Shown: positions 47,136 through 57,588, counted from the stretch's first letter. The stretch is 64,000 nucleotides of DNA from Mariniflexile sp. AS56 (GCF_030552475.1 NZ_JAUPED010000017.1:1-64000); one strand, 5' to 3'. The notes: generated from the letters alone by a model not told the origin. Translations and numbers: made by a program.

Positions 47136-50100
47136 TTATTTTTTTATTATTTTATTTGTAACAATCGATGTCTCGTTTTTAAGTTTTATAAAATAGATAC
47201 CATTACTAAGGCTAAACATATCTAAAAAATAGTCACTGCTTGTTATTTCTTCTCGTCTTTCCAGTTTACCTAAAGTGCTATAAAGCTCTATAATACTCCC
47301 CACTTTATTATTAATGTGCAATTTGTCTATTACGGGATTGGGGTATAAGATAGTCTCATTTTCAAAACTATCAACTCCCAAACTTGAATCATACAATAAT
47401 TTAAACCAATTAAAATTAACTAAAGACACACCTGTTTGACCTCTAAAAACCAAATACAAACGATGTGTACCAGTAATAGATTGAATTTCAGCACTACTAC
47501 TTTGCCAACTTTGAGAGCCCCCAGTGCTTTCACTTACATCTACGGTTCCTATAAGTGTACCTGTAATGGGGTCGTCTAAACGTAATTCTACAAAAGTTTC
47601 CTTATAAGATGATTTTGCTATAGCGACTTCAAAAGCGTTCACATTATTTTCATCAAAATTGAAAGTTGCATAACCAAAATAATTACCATCTCTAACACCC
47701 GCTACGTAGAAACCACCTTCTGATGCTGCTTTCACTTCACCTCCCAAATTATCACAAAAATCTTCTGCGTTTATTTGTGTTTCTGGTGAAATGGTGGATA
47801 CTTCGCAACAATTTTCAGCAATATAAGATGTTGGCGTTATTACAGATTGACTTCCATTATCTTGAACTTCAGAGCTTGATGACACTATGGCTTGAGTAGA
47901 ATTAGCACCTATTTCCACTTTGTATCGCGTTTTATTTGTTAGTACCGTTTGACTTGCTGCAACATCTTGTTTGCCCGCATCTAAACGATATGCACCATTG
48001 TAACCTCCAATTAAAATTCTTCCAAAGCCATCATGTTCTTCACAACCAGATTCTTCTTTAATAGTTACGTCATTTCTTGTAGCAGCGATGTAGGCTATAA
48101 TATCGTTTCCATAATATTCGGAAGGATCACGTCTGATAACCGATATATCCATAGTAACATCATTAATATTCGTATAATAGAAAAATGCTAATGGTGCATA
48201 TAAAGCATCACCTTTGCAATTTTCAAACACATCATTATCACTAGGTATGAAACCCAATTCCTGAACGCCTAAAGCTGTTGTATTGGTAATAATATTATTA
48301 CCTGGCGTAAAGTTGGTATGTACACCTCGCCTCATGTTTTTTATGGTACAGTTATTTACCGTAATTTTATTCGTGTTTTTTGTTCCGCCTGAAAAGTAAT
48401 CTAAACCAGAAGCATAAGCTCTGATGCCATCTTCTGATAATGACGACATATACCCAGGAGATAATCTATCTCCAAAAGTTGTTAAAAAATCGATATCGTA
48501 TGCAGGTCCAGAAGTTTCCGTAAGCATATCGTCTGTGGTTCTTAATTCACCTTCTATATAACAACCATCAAAAGTAGTATTGGTGGCGCCTTGCATAAAC
48601 AACCCATGTCCAAAAGTTCGTGAGTAAAGCGTCATGTCTTTAATAGTGTTATTATTACCTCTCACTAAAAGCCCTGAATGTTTCGTGTGTCTAATTGTAT
48701 AATCAGAGCCTATACCAAAATAACTTCCATAGCCATAAGGAAATGAGCCTCTTGTAGTGTATTTTATGGCATCAAACAGGTTATTGTGCCCATCTATAAA
48801 AACGGAAACTGCTGAACTAAGCATAGATTCGCTATAATTATCGTCTACGTTTTCAAATTCCAGACCATATATATGATTGTTTGAGCCAACTATATGGATA
48901 TCTGTTAAACCTTGTGTGCCGCCATTGTTTCCTATAAAAGAATAATGGTAAGCTGAAAATTCTATTTTAACATTCGTTAAATCGTAAGTAGAATTTGAGC
49001 CTTCAAATAAAAGTAATGCATATTGCCCATATTTTCCTGGCACACATTTATAAACGTTATTTATAATATCTGCCTGCGTTACAGTATAAGTACCGGGAGC
49101 TAACTTAATGTTTACATTATCGTGAACCAAGTATTTTTTCAGGTCGTTGATACTGCTAACCGTTCCGTTATCGGTAGGGTTGGTTTTGGAACGAAACTCT
49201 AAATAATTTAGCAAGCCATCCCCGTCGGAATCAACGGTATCTAAATTTTCATATTCTGAAGGATTTGATAATCCTGAAAAATAGGTATCATACCAAGTAT
49301 AAGGGACGCCGTTTGATGTAGCTGTTCCATTATTGGAAGCTGTTACTCGAAGCGTATCGTCTTTTCCATCACTATTAGTGTCTACAAACTCAAAACTCCA
49401 GCGCGATTGATCTACCGATGGAGCAAATGCTAAACCATTATCAGTTATTGTGCCGTCCCATTTCATAACATCCCAACTTCCACTAATATCAACACCAGCT
49501 TTAAAAGCAACATCTAAAAGAGCACCATTGGCAAAGGTGACATCACCATCGCTTCCTGCACCATCAACATATTTCACTTCTACTGGCGTTACACCCCATG
49601 TATCCATATAAAGGGTTAATTTACCTCCAGATGATTGATTCCAAAAACCATCTGATGTTCCGTTTGTACCTAAAGATATATAATGACTTTCTGAACCATC
49701 TACAATAAAATTACCGCCATTATAAACGTATACTCCTGTTCTAGTTTGAAACTCTCCTCCTGAAATTTTAAAAGTACCGCTTCCGCCTCCAAGATGAAAA
49801 CTTCCTCTGGTAGCTTTAACCAAACCATTGTTCAAATTCCAAACACCTGTTCCAGACTGTCCTATTCTTATATCACTTGCTATTATGATGGCACCACTAT
49901 TTTGATTAATTGTACCAACATCTGAACTATTATGACCTACCAAACAGTTACCCGATGCGTTGGTAGTTGAATACACAGCACCATTTTCAATATCCAACTC
50001 ACCTGTACCGCTTACACCTACACGAAGACTTCTAGATGCCCCATTAATAATGGAACTTAAAATCGCTTTATTACTTCCTGATGAATTAATGGTGGCATTT

Positions 50101-50240
50101 TGTGTACTATTTGGAACTTCTCCAGTGTTCCAATTGCCAGGATTGGAGAAATCATTATCTCCAGCTGAATTTGTCCATGTTTGTCCTGTTGCCAATTGCA
50201 TAAAACAAGAAGCAAAAAACAAGAATATAATTCTTTTCAT
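47136..50240 (-). CDS. Multimodular secreted beta-helix protein with CBM6 and T9SS tail
   Basis: The 1034-residue protein has a signal peptide. An N-terminal beta-rich repeat region follows (about 20-290; WTNSAGDNDFSNPGNW opens it, as in autotransporter-like repeats), then a calcium-type DSDGDGLLNYLEF stretch. A central beta-helix (about 370-740) shows GSFPYGYG, KHSGLLVRG, FGHGLFMQGA, CYIEGELR, ETSG and LSEDGIRAY, the same signature as the two other paralogues. A CBM6-like module lies near 825-960 and a T9SS type A sorting domain (ILYPNPVIDKL ... IYFIKL) ends the chain. It should be exported to or beyond the cell surface. The catalytic activity is not known; a polysaccharide lyase is my inference. 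Confidence 0.72.
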   Translation of the reverse strand: MKRIIFLFFASCFMQLATGQTWTNSAGDNDFSNPGNWNTGEVPNSTQNATINSSGSNKAILSSIINGASRSLRVGVSGTGELDIENGAVYSTTNASGNCLVGHNSSDVGTINQNSGAIIIASDIRIGQSGTGVWNLNNGLVKATRGSFHLGGGSGTFKISGGEFQTRTGVYVYNGGNFIVDGSESHYISLGTNGTSDGFWNQSSGGKLTLYMDTWGVTPVEVKYVDGAGSDGDVTFANGALLDVAFKAGVDISGSWDVMKWDGTITDNGLAFAPSVDQSRWSFEFVDTNSDGKDDTLRVTASNNGTATSNGVPYTWYDTYFSGLSNPSEYENLDTVDSDGDGLLNYLEFRSKTNPTDNGTVSSINDLKKYLVHDNVNIKLAPGTYTVTQADIINNVYKCVPGKYGQYALLLFEGSNSTYDLTNVKIEFSAYHYSFIGNNGGTQGLTDIHIVGSNNHIYGLEFENVDDNYSESMLSSAVSVFIDGHNNLFDAIKYTTRGSFPYGYGSYFGIGSDYTIRHTKHSGLLVRGNNNTIKDMTLYSRTFGHGLFMQGATNTTFDGCYIEGELRTTDDMLTETSGPAYDIDFLTTFGDRLSPGYMSSLSEDGIRAYASGLDYFSGGTKNTNKITVNNCTIKNMRRGVHTNFTPGNNIITNTTALGVQELGFIPSDNDVFENCKGDALYAPLAFFYYTNINDVTMDISVIRRDPSEYYGNDIIAYIAATRNDVTIKEESGCEEHDGFGRILIGGYNGAYRLDAGKQDVAASQTVLTNKTRYKVEIGANSTQAIVSSSSEVQDNGSQSVITPTSYIAENCCEVSTISPETQINAEDFCDNLGGEVKAASEGGFYVAGVRDGNYFGYATFNFDENNVNAFEVAIAKSSYKETFVELRLDDPITGTLIGTVDVSESTGGSQSWQSSSAEIQSITGTHRLYLVFRGQTGVSLVNFNWFKLLYDSSLGVDSFENETILYPNPVIDKLHINNKVGSIIELYSTLGKLERREEITSSDYFLDMFSLSNGIYFIKLKNETSIVTNKIIKK

Positions 50241-50277
50241 TTTTAGTTAAGTTTAGTTAATCAATTATCTTATTTAG

Positions 50278-51660
50278 TTATCCCAAATAGGCGCCGTCTT
50301 CAATTAATTTAGCTTTTAAGTCGTTATAATCAACGGCATCGGGTACCGTATTATTTATGGCGGATAATCCGGCAAGAGTTCCCGCTCCTTGACCAATGGC
50401 CATGGCAATGGGTGTTACCCTTAAACCTGCACTGGCATAATGGTCTGCACCAATGGCTCTACCAGAAAGTATTAAGTTCTCCACTTCATTAACTAAAAGG
50501 GAATCGGTTGGAATGTAATAAGCACCATCATCTTTTAGGTGCACCGTATCGGTAGTGCCTCCATCCGGTGAATGGATATCCAATGGGTAACCACCAACGG
50601 CAATAGGGTTTTTAAATCGCACTTCGTTTACCAAATCCTCAGAAGTGAGCACGTATTTAGCATGTGGATGACGCGATTCGCGAACACCAATATGCGGTGC
50701 TGTACTTACAAAAGTGGCATTTTCAAAACCTGGTGCGTATTTTCTCAGGAAATTAAAAATTTCAACACATTGCTTACGTCCCATGGTTTCTGCTTTACTT
50801 AAATCGAACGGATTCATTGGGTTGAAACCAAGTACTCGTGAGGTATTGAAAATAAATTCACCTTCAGTATTAGTTTCAAAAAACAAGACATTATCTCTAG
50901 GAACCGTCACTTCGCCTTTGGCTTTGGCTTCTTTCCATAAATCGTAAAAGCCCCAAGTTGAAATACGTTTAGAACGTTTTAAAACTTCAGCCTTATCATC
51001 AGCTCGTTCATCGGCATCAAACTGATCCCAATTGTTAATCATGTATTCGCGAAGCTTTTCCGTATTCACATTACCTACTTTAATATTGGTAGTCATGGGT
51101 TGGGACTTATTATCTTCAGGACGCCCTTCGGTGAAAGGCACACCAGATAACTTAACTATTTCGCTATCTCCACTTGCATCGACAAACACCTTTGCTGGTA
51201 TTTCTTGAATACCGCCGCGGTTATGGACAAATACTGATTTGATTTTATTGTCTTCTTTTGAAATGTCAATCAGTCGGGTATGGTACAAAATTTCAGCACC
51301 AGCTTCAAAAACCATATCTTCTAAAACTACTTTCAACATTTCAGCATCAAAGGGTGTAACTGTTGAACAATAGCCTGTTCCATCTAGAATATGCCCTGGA
51401 CTCGCACCTCTTTCAATCAATCTATTCACCATTTCATTTGGAGAACCGAACACTAATTGTCTTCCAGCTTTATTATGAAAAGTCATCATAGGTCCTACTC
51501 CCATAGCTGTAAGCGTTCCTCCTAAAAACCCAAATTGCTCAATTAGTAGGGTTTTTGCTCCAGTTTTTGCTGCTGCAATGGCTGCATGACTACCGGAAAC
51601 TCCACCTCCAACTACTATTACGTCATATCCTTCTATTAATGTTGTCTTAAATGTTTTCAT
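50278..51660 (-). CDS. FAD-dependent oxidoreductase (PF12831-type)
   Basis: The 460-residue protein has a dinucleotide fold at its N-terminus (DVIVVGGGVSGSHAA, then LLIEQFGFLGG). A middle region contains KVFVDASGDSEI, and a C-terminal FAD motif reads NLILSGRAIGADHYASAGLRVTPIAMAIGQGAG. There is no signal peptide, so it is cytoplasmic. Family members occur beside polysaccharide genes, but their substrate is generally unknown. Sitting between a sodium:solute symporter and a beta-helix gene, it could oxidise or reduce an imported uronic acid or its derivative. That is inference. Confidence 0.85.
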   Translation of the reverse strand: MKTFKTTLIEGYDVIVVGGGVSGSHAAIAAAKTGAKTLLIEQFGFLGGTLTAMGVGPMMTFHNKAGRQLVFGSPNEMVNRLIERGASPGHILDGTGYCSTVTPFDAEMLKVVLEDMVFEAGAEILYHTRLIDISKEDNKIKSVFVHNRGGIQEIPAKVFVDASGDSEIVKLSGVPFTEGRPEDNKSQPMTTNIKVGNVNTEKLREYMINNWDQFDADERADDKAEVLKRSKRISTWGFYDLWKEAKAKGEVTVPRDNVLFFETNTEGEFIFNTSRVLGFNPMNPFDLSKAETMGRKQCVEIFNFLRKYAPGFENATFVSTAPHIGVRESRHPHAKYVLTSEDLVNEVRFKNPIAVGGYPLDIHSPDGGTTDTVHLKDDGAYYIPTDSLLVNEVENLILSGRAIGADHYASAGLRVTPIAMAIGQGAGTLAGLSAINNTVPDAVDYNDLKAKLIEDGAYLG

Positions 51661-51693
51661 TTATCTTTTTTCAATTTTTATTTTAAACTACTG

Positions 51694-53232
51694 TTACTTA
51701 TTATTACTTAATTTTGAATGTATTAAAGCTACTATTATTACTACTAAAGCCCCTACTGGGAACCACCAAAAGAAACTGATGCCATCATAATGCATCCATG
51801 CAATAACTAAAATAGCTAAAAATGCCCCCATTAGTATACCTATAAACTCCCCTTTTCTCATCAATGCTAAAAATGCGATTCCTATTAAAACGCCGTAGGC
51901 ATAACCAGGAACCTTAAATCCTAATGCCAATAAACCTCCATCTTGGAAAAAACTAAATCCGTAAGCCAATAGAGCCAAAACAACACCCCAAACCACGATG
52001 GCTATTTTTGATATTTTAACCACTTTGCTTTCATCCATTGTTTTTAACTTAGGTACTATCAATGTACCAACACCCATAACACTTGTCTGGGACAGGGCCG
52101 TTAATGCCGAATCTAATGTTGAAATTCCTGCTGCAAACATAGCGGCAATAATTAAACCGGAAACGCCATCTGGCAATTCGTTCACCACATAATATGGAAA
52201 AATTCTATCAGGCTCGGAAGCAATGGAACCACTTACTAAATCTGATAACGGGTTGATATCATAATAAGCCACCAAACCAATGCCAACAAAAGCCATAATC
52301 CAAGTAGTAGCAACACCTACTACCGAAAAAGCGACGGCTTTTCGTGCCTCTTTTAAGTTTTTACAGCATAATGCACGTTGTGTTACCACTTGATCTACAG
52401 CATTAGAACCAAATTCAAAAAATGTACAGCCTAAAATACCTACCCACAACGTGTAGGTTTTATGAGGGTCTAAAGATAAATCAAACAGCGCCAATTTTGC
52501 TTTTTCATCGGCTATGGACATCATTTCTCCAAAACCACCTGGAATATCTCCAATAGCATAAAACAAGGCAAATAATGCCCCTGCTATAAAAATAATAAAC
52601 TGAATTGCATCTGTCCAGACCACCGTGGTAATACCACCAATGTACGACCAAACAATAGCGAACAATGCAATGATGCCAATACACACCATAGTACTTTGTC
52701 CCGTAATAACACTAAGCACCAAAGCAGTACCCAATAAGCGTACACCTTGACTCATGGTAGCACCAATCATAAAAAATGATCGGGATAATTGACTTGTTTT
52801 TATACCTAATCTATTTTGAATAAAATCGTATGGACTAAAAATGCCTTCTTCGTAATACTCCTTCAATAGAACGTAAACGAATAACACATTACCCAATGCA
52901 AAGCCAATAGTCATTTGTAAATAGGTCAAGTTCCCATCCATTGAAAAAATGAAGGCTGGTACAGCAATAAAAGTAGCGACACTGGTTTTAGTGGCTATTA
53001 AGGATAAAGAAACCGCCCACCATGGCAAATTGTTTCCGCCTTTAAAAAAAGCATCCAAACCTTTATCTTTGTTTTTCACCAATTCTCCAATGACTGTGGT
53101 TCCTAATAAAAAAACAATAAGAATAATCCAATTGACGGTTGAAAAATGACTGGATGCTATTTCGTTTGATTGTTGTGCGAACATTGCTAAGCCACAAAAT
53201 AAGGCTATCATTACCATGAAAAATTTCTTCAT
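51694..53232 (-). CDS. Sodium:solute symporter (SSS family)
   Basis: The frame is open from 53262, but that start would overlap the upstream gene by 20 bp. The ATG at 53232 gives the typical leader MKKFFMVMIALFCGLAM and leaves a 10-bp gap with an A-rich start region, so I choose it. The 512-residue product has the SSS pattern of about 13-14 membrane helices, with WWAVSLSLIATKTSVATF in an early helix and AAMFAAGISTLDSALTALSQ, the sodium-binding motif, in a late one. It probably imports the unsaturated mono- or disaccharides released in the periplasm. Confidence 0.9.
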   Translation of the reverse strand: MKKFFMVMIALFCGLAMFAQQSNEIASSHFSTVNWIILIVFLLGTTVIGELVKNKDKGLDAFFKGGNNLPWWAVSLSLIATKTSVATFIAVPAFIFSMDGNLTYLQMTIGFALGNVLFVYVLLKEYYEEGIFSPYDFIQNRLGIKTSQLSRSFFMIGATMSQGVRLLGTALVLSVITGQSTMVCIGIIALFAIVWSYIGGITTVVWTDAIQFIIFIAGALFALFYAIGDIPGGFGEMMSIADEKAKLALFDLSLDPHKTYTLWVGILGCTFFEFGSNAVDQVVTQRALCCKNLKEARKAVAFSVVGVATTWIMAFVGIGLVAYYDINPLSDLVSGSIASEPDRIFPYYVVNELPDGVSGLIIAAMFAAGISTLDSALTALSQTSVMGVGTLIVPKLKTMDESKVVKISKIAIVVWGVVLALLAYGFSFFQDGGLLALGFKVPGYAYGVLIGIAFLALMRKGEFIGILMGAFLAILVIAWMHYDGISFFWWFPVGALVVIIVALIHSKLSNNK

Positions 53233-53242
53233 TCTTTTGTTT

Positions 53243-54658
53243 TTATTGTTTTTCAAACACATTGTTTTTTCCTAAATCTTCTAATAATTCGCCGTTAGAA
53301 ACCGCTTTGTTGTTTTCTGACAGTTCCTTAAAAACAATTGGCATGCCTGTTTGGTTATTTAAAGTTATATTGTTTGCCCCAGAAAATTTTTTTGGATCCG
53401 AATCAGGATTTCTATACCTATGTACATCGGACCAAAAGGATTCGCCAAATACGATAGGACTCACTTTGGTTCTGTTTTTATTATCATAATTTTTAATGGT
53501 TATAATATGTCCAGAACCATTTATTTCTGCCAAACGTGTCACAGGATAATCGCCTACGTTGGGCATCAATTCTAATTCTACTTGGCAATTTTTCACATTA
53601 TTCCCAGGAAAACTTAACAACGGTCCATATTGCGCATCACCCCTAGAATTTTTCACAACCGCATTTGATGCAACTGAATACCCTTTTTCTTGACATCCAA
53701 TCGTTGTACAATTTTCTATTTCTGTTTTACCTATATGTGCATTTAAATCGATTCCAGAGCGCATATTTTTGATGATGGTATTTATAACTGTAATGTTTTC
53801 TGTTTTTCTGCCAACAAGATACCCATATGGATAAGACCGAACACCATCTTCTGAAAGTGCTTTCATTTCATTAGGCAGTATTTTCCCCGGAGGGTAATCA
53901 CTCGCAAAACCGGTTTCGAAAGCAGGTCCTGATGTTTCAGCCAACATCGCATCGGTTGAACGCATTTCACCTTCAACATAACAATCTTTAATAAAGGTAT
54001 TAACAGCTCCTTGCATGACTATACCGTGACCAAACCCTCTAGTAATAACAGTACAGTCCAATAGTTTTGTATCTTTTCCTGATACTAAAAGGGATGAATG
54101 CTTTTGAGGCGTAACAATTGGGTTAGCTCCTTTACCAAGTAAATGCCCATAGCCGTATGGATACGAACCTTGAATGTGAAGTTTTACATTTCTAATAATA
54201 TTACCATCACCCATAACATGCATCATAATGGCTCCGCGAATGGGATGTTCTACTCCAATATCCCTTACTTCCAGTCCTTCAACCGTATTGTCATTTCCAC
54301 TCACAAAGACTTCAAAAATATGGTTTTTACCAAACGCTTTGTGCAATTTGGTATCTAGATGAATAATAACATCATTTAAAATATATTTACTGTTATTTCC
54401 TGAAAAATATAACAAAGCGGATACTGGATAATCTGTTTCTGGTTTGCCATAATTGTATTTTTTTAAAATGACATTATGGCTCAAATCTGTATTTGCGATA
54501 TGATACTCGCCTGGTGCTAATTTAACGGTTACATTATCTTGACTTAAATATCTTGATAGTTCTTGTAATGAACTAACCTCAATTATTTCGTTACTTCCTT
54601 TGCACGAAACAAAGAAAGCCATGGTAATGATTATGCACGTTAGCCTTTTTTTAAACAT
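53243..54658 (-). CDS. Beta-helix lipoprotein, paralogue without esterase domain
   Basis: The 471-residue protein has a lipobox (FFVSC) and consists only of the beta-helix seen at 45012 and 47136. It shares GSYPYGYGHLLGKG, KHSSLLVSG, FGHGIVMQGA, CYVEGEMR, AETSG and LSEDGVRSY, and also SPIVFGESFW.DVHRYRNPD with the 45012 protein. It ends about where the SGNH domain of that protein begins. Membrane anchoring suggests a periplasmic or surface step on the same glycan as its secreted relatives. It lies 26 bp downstream of the fasciclin gene and 10 bp upstream of the symporter. Confidence 0.75.
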   Translation of the reverse strand: MFKKRLTCIIITMAFFVSCKGSNEIIEVSSLQELSRYLSQDNVTVKLAPGEYHIANTDLSHNVILKKYNYGKPETDYPVSALLYFSGNNSKYILNDVIIHLDTKLHKAFGKNHIFEVFVSGNDNTVEGLEVRDIGVEHPIRGAIMMHVMGDGNIIRNVKLHIQGSYPYGYGHLLGKGANPIVTPQKHSSLLVSGKDTKLLDCTVITRGFGHGIVMQGAVNTFIKDCYVEGEMRSTDAMLAETSGPAFETGFASDYPPGKILPNEMKALSEDGVRSYPYGYLVGRKTENITVINTIIKNMRSGIDLNAHIGKTEIENCTTIGCQEKGYSVASNAVVKNSRGDAQYGPLLSFPGNNVKNCQVELELMPNVGDYPVTRLAEINGSGHIITIKNYDNKNRTKVSPIVFGESFWSDVHRYRNPDSDPKKFSGANNITLNNQTGMPIVFKELSENNKAVSNGELLEDLGKNNVFEKQ

Positions 54659-54684
54659 TAAAAGTTTATTTTATAAAATTAATA

Positions 54685-56310
54685 TTATTGAACAGGGACA
54701 AATTCAAAATAATCCAAACCAATAGCCCCTTGTTGAACGGTTGCTAACCTAAGCACATGGCTTTTTTGTTCTGAAAGCAGCAATTCCTTAGTTATAACAA
54801 ACCTAATATAAGTTTGACTGTCATACGCTGAGACACCTTTACTATTTACAATCTCTTTCAACCCAGGTCTCCAGCCATTTGCTTCCATAATTGCTTCATC
54901 GGGATAACCAACATTGTTGGCTTTTTTCCTTGCATCCCACACACCACCTAAAGGTTCTCCGTCCCAATATATTTGATAAACACCTCTAGAAGGAGCGCCT
55001 CCATTGCCACATACTGTTACTTCATACTTACCTTTGGGCAATACAGGTGTATCAAATTCGTACCATTGACGACTTGACGCACTCAACGTAACGTAATCGT
55101 GAGCAGTATTATTAGAACTTCTTATAAACCTTAAATTGGCCTCGGGATACCATCTCATACCCGTATAGGCTGTACTTGGGTAATATTTATGTGATTGGAC
55201 TAACCCTGATTGGTATTCGGGTTGCGATGTAACGGGATCGAAAATTACATATTTTGCTCTTGGAGTGAATATGGTAAATAATTTATTTACGGTATGGTAT
55301 ACCCCATTTTTGGCAGGGAAATTACTTTCATTAATTATCAATGAAGTCCAAGTATCATCCGCACCTGTCTCAGTTTCGTTTAATTTTAATTCTTTATCCG
55401 TTTTAAACGATTTCCATGCATTTCTTTCTAAAACGGTTTTTACAAACGCATCATCTGGAAAATTTCTAGAGTATAAAAAGCTAAGGGTAGCATGATACGC
55501 TACAAACCTATTGAGTTCATTTTCTTCATTTGTAAAATCCGTATTATTTGGAGAAAATCTATTTACCAAATCTTGAAAAGAATGGATACCTTCTTGAGCG
55601 TAAACTACATCCGATTCTGCTAAAATGGTAAAGTTATTTTTTGAACCAAACTCATTGTAAACAGCCGAAAACTTCTCATAGTAGCCCGTTTGCTTCAAGG
55701 CTTCCACAAAAATGGTGTGTTTTCCCGCTTTATCCATCGTTACTGGTACAGGGTCTATATAAGGATCCAAAACACCGTTTGTGGTGTGTATAACACCGTT
55801 GCTTACATCTATATCATATCGCTCTAACCCAACCTCACGGTTAATTTCCAAATTGGATATACCGCCACCTTTTAAAAAGGAGGTAGTAATAAAATCACCA
55901 GTATATGTTGTATCGGGAAGTCTTCCTTCTACAAAACTACTTGTTTTTCTAGTAGATGGTATGGTATTAAATTTTACCAGTATTTTTAAAAATTCAATAT
56001 CTTCTGGATTGGTAATTTCACTTACCGATTCAACATTAAATTTTTCTTTGATATAAACCTTAACAGCTTCGTTTGTTGGTACGAAACAGGTATATTTTCC
56101 ATAACTTTTAAAAGCATTATAGAATTCTGTTTTTTTTAGAATTTCAATGTATGACGAAAACGTTTCTGGATTTGATTCCAATGTTTGGATAATCGTCATA
56201 TCCTTTGAAGTAAAAAAGGTGTCATTGTCAAGTTTGTCTTCGCATCCTAAAGTGACGACAACAATTAACACGAAGGCACTTAGCCAAGTAAATAATTTAT
56301 TAGTTCTCAT
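54685..56310 (-). CDS. Fasciclin-domain lipoprotein
   Basis: The 541-residue lipoprotein (leader VVTLGC followed by EDKLDND, a surface-type signal) carries two fasciclin/FAS1 domains. The first (about 35-195) has YTCFVPTNEAVKVYI and NGVIHTTNGVLDPY; the second (about 205-375) has NFTILAESDVVY and KNGVYHTVNKLF. The last 150 residues are beta-rich, with YEVTVCGNGG and IGLDYFEFVPVQ, as in carbohydrate-binding jelly rolls. Such proteins usually belong to SusC/SusD operons of Bacteroidota and are thought to bind glycan or scaffold the surface complex; here no SusCD is adjacent. Confidence 0.82.
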   Translation of the reverse strand: MRTNKLFTWLSAFVLIVVVTLGCEDKLDNDTFFTSKDMTIIQTLESNPETFSSYIEILKKTEFYNAFKSYGKYTCFVPTNEAVKVYIKEKFNVESVSEITNPEDIEFLKILVKFNTIPSTRKTSSFVEGRLPDTTYTGDFITTSFLKGGGISNLEINREVGLERYDIDVSNGVIHTTNGVLDPYIDPVPVTMDKAGKHTIFVEALKQTGYYEKFSAVYNEFGSKNNFTILAESDVVYAQEGIHSFQDLVNRFSPNNTDFTNEENELNRFVAYHATLSFLYSRNFPDDAFVKTVLERNAWKSFKTDKELKLNETETGADDTWTSLIINESNFPAKNGVYHTVNKLFTIFTPRAKYVIFDPVTSQPEYQSGLVQSHKYYPSTAYTGMRWYPEANLRFIRSSNNTAHDYVTLSASSRQWYEFDTPVLPKGKYEVTVCGNGGAPSRGVYQIYWDGEPLGGVWDARKKANNVGYPDEAIMEANGWRPGLKEIVNSKGVSAYDSQTYIRFVITKELLLSEQKSHVLRLATVQQGAIGLDYFEFVPVQ

Positions 56311-56361
56311 TATATATAGTTTTAATATTTAGTCTTTAGGTTTAGTAGTTTGGATTCTAAA

Positions 56362-57552
56362 TTAGGCTTCCCATTTTTTAAGCCTCAATAAAGCCTCCAA
56401 ATAATAATAATCTGCATAAATTATTGGTACATCTATTTCTGAATTTTTAGGGTGGTGTCCTGTTGAATGCAGTAATAATGCTTGGTTTTTTTCATTACTT
56501 AAATAAGCATCGGTTGATAACATATTTACAAACCGTTTAGCAGCACGGTAGTATTTATTTTTCAACTCCTTATCTTTTACCAAACCAGCTAATTCCAGCA
56601 TGCCACATGCAGCTATTGCTGCAGCCGATGCATCTTTCGGTGAGTTTGGTATTCGAGGGTCATCAAAATCCCAATACGGGATGCCGTCTTCGGGTAAGCG
56701 TTCTAAATATTTATCGGCAAGATGGATGGCTGTATTTAAAAAATCTTCTCTTTTTGTTTCTCTGTATGCAAAAGAAAAGCCATAAATACCCCAAGTTTGC
56801 CCACGTGCCCACATAGAATTATCGGCATAACCTTGATGGGCTACCCCTTTTATAAACGCTCCTGTTTTATTATCAAAAGAACCTAAATGATAAGTGGTAT
56901 AATCTGGTCGCACTAAGTTTTTCATAGTAACCTCTGCATGACTTTCTGCAATATCATATAAACGCTTTTCGCCACCATTTTTAGCTGCCCAAAAAAGCAA
57001 TTCCAAATTCATCATATTGTCTATAATGGTATTATGAGGATATTGAGGCTTCATGGGCCATGAGTGAATAGAACCTACTATAGGGTTATAAAGCGTTGCC
57101 AAAGTATCGGCAGCTGCCAACAAAACCTGTTTGTATTCCGCATTACCGGTAAGTCTATAGGCATTACCAAAACTGCAATAAACCTGAAAACCTATATCAT
57201 GGTCTAGTGCAGGTGTATAAGCGATCGTTTTAATTGGTAAAGTAAATTTTTCTGCCGCTTTTTTGATGGCTTCATCGCCCGAATGTTCATAGGCATACCA
57301 TAAAACCCCTGGCCAAAAACCACTGCACCAATCTGTTACGCCAACACATTCCCATTCTTTTTCTCCTGAAGGTATATTTCTTGGAAAACTATCAAACGCT
57401 TTTATTTGTTTTAAAGTTTCCTTAGTTTTTATCACACTAAAATCCAGTATTTTATCGACACTTATGGTTGAATCTTCTTTTTTTATTGAAAAACACCCTG
57501 TGAACACTAGCGAAACAAATAATATATATATAGCTTTCCTAAAAAATTTCAT
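56362..57552 (-). CDS. GH88 unsaturated glucuronyl hydrolase, lipoprotein
   Basis: The 396-residue alpha/alpha barrel hydrates the double bond of 4,5-unsaturated uronic acids left by polysaccharide lyases and releases the sugar. Asp119 in HDIGFQVYC and Asp178 in IIDNMMNLELLFWA are the expected active-site acids; WCSGFWPG, ARGQTWGIYGF and YWDFDDPRIPN.PKDASAAAI fit the family. The leader ends FTGC, a lipobox, so it acts in the periplasm. It is strong evidence that the lyases of this cluster attack a uronic-acid polymer. Confidence 0.92.
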   Translation of the reverse strand: MKFFRKAIYILFVSLVFTGCFSIKKEDSTISVDKILDFSVIKTKETLKQIKAFDSFPRNIPSGEKEWECVGVTDWCSGFWPGVLWYAYEHSGDEAIKKAAEKFTLPIKTIAYTPALDHDIGFQVYCSFGNAYRLTGNAEYKQVLLAAADTLATLYNPIVGSIHSWPMKPQYPHNTIIDNMMNLELLFWAAKNGGEKRLYDIAESHAEVTMKNLVRPDYTTYHLGSFDNKTGAFIKGVAHQGYADNSMWARGQTWGIYGFSFAYRETKREDFLNTAIHLADKYLERLPEDGIPYWDFDDPRIPNSPKDASAAAIAACGMLELAGLVKDKELKNKYYRAAKRFVNMLSTDAYLSNEKNQALLLHSTGHHPKNSEIDVPIIYADYYYLEALLRLKKWEA

Positions 57553-57588
57553 AATGTATTTATAGTATTTTATAAATATTGCTCATGA

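Noticed and set aside
53233-53262. Upstream ATG for the SSS symporter
   Set aside because: It would overlap the preceding gene and add a polar basic stretch before a normal leader; the ATG at 53232 is preferred.
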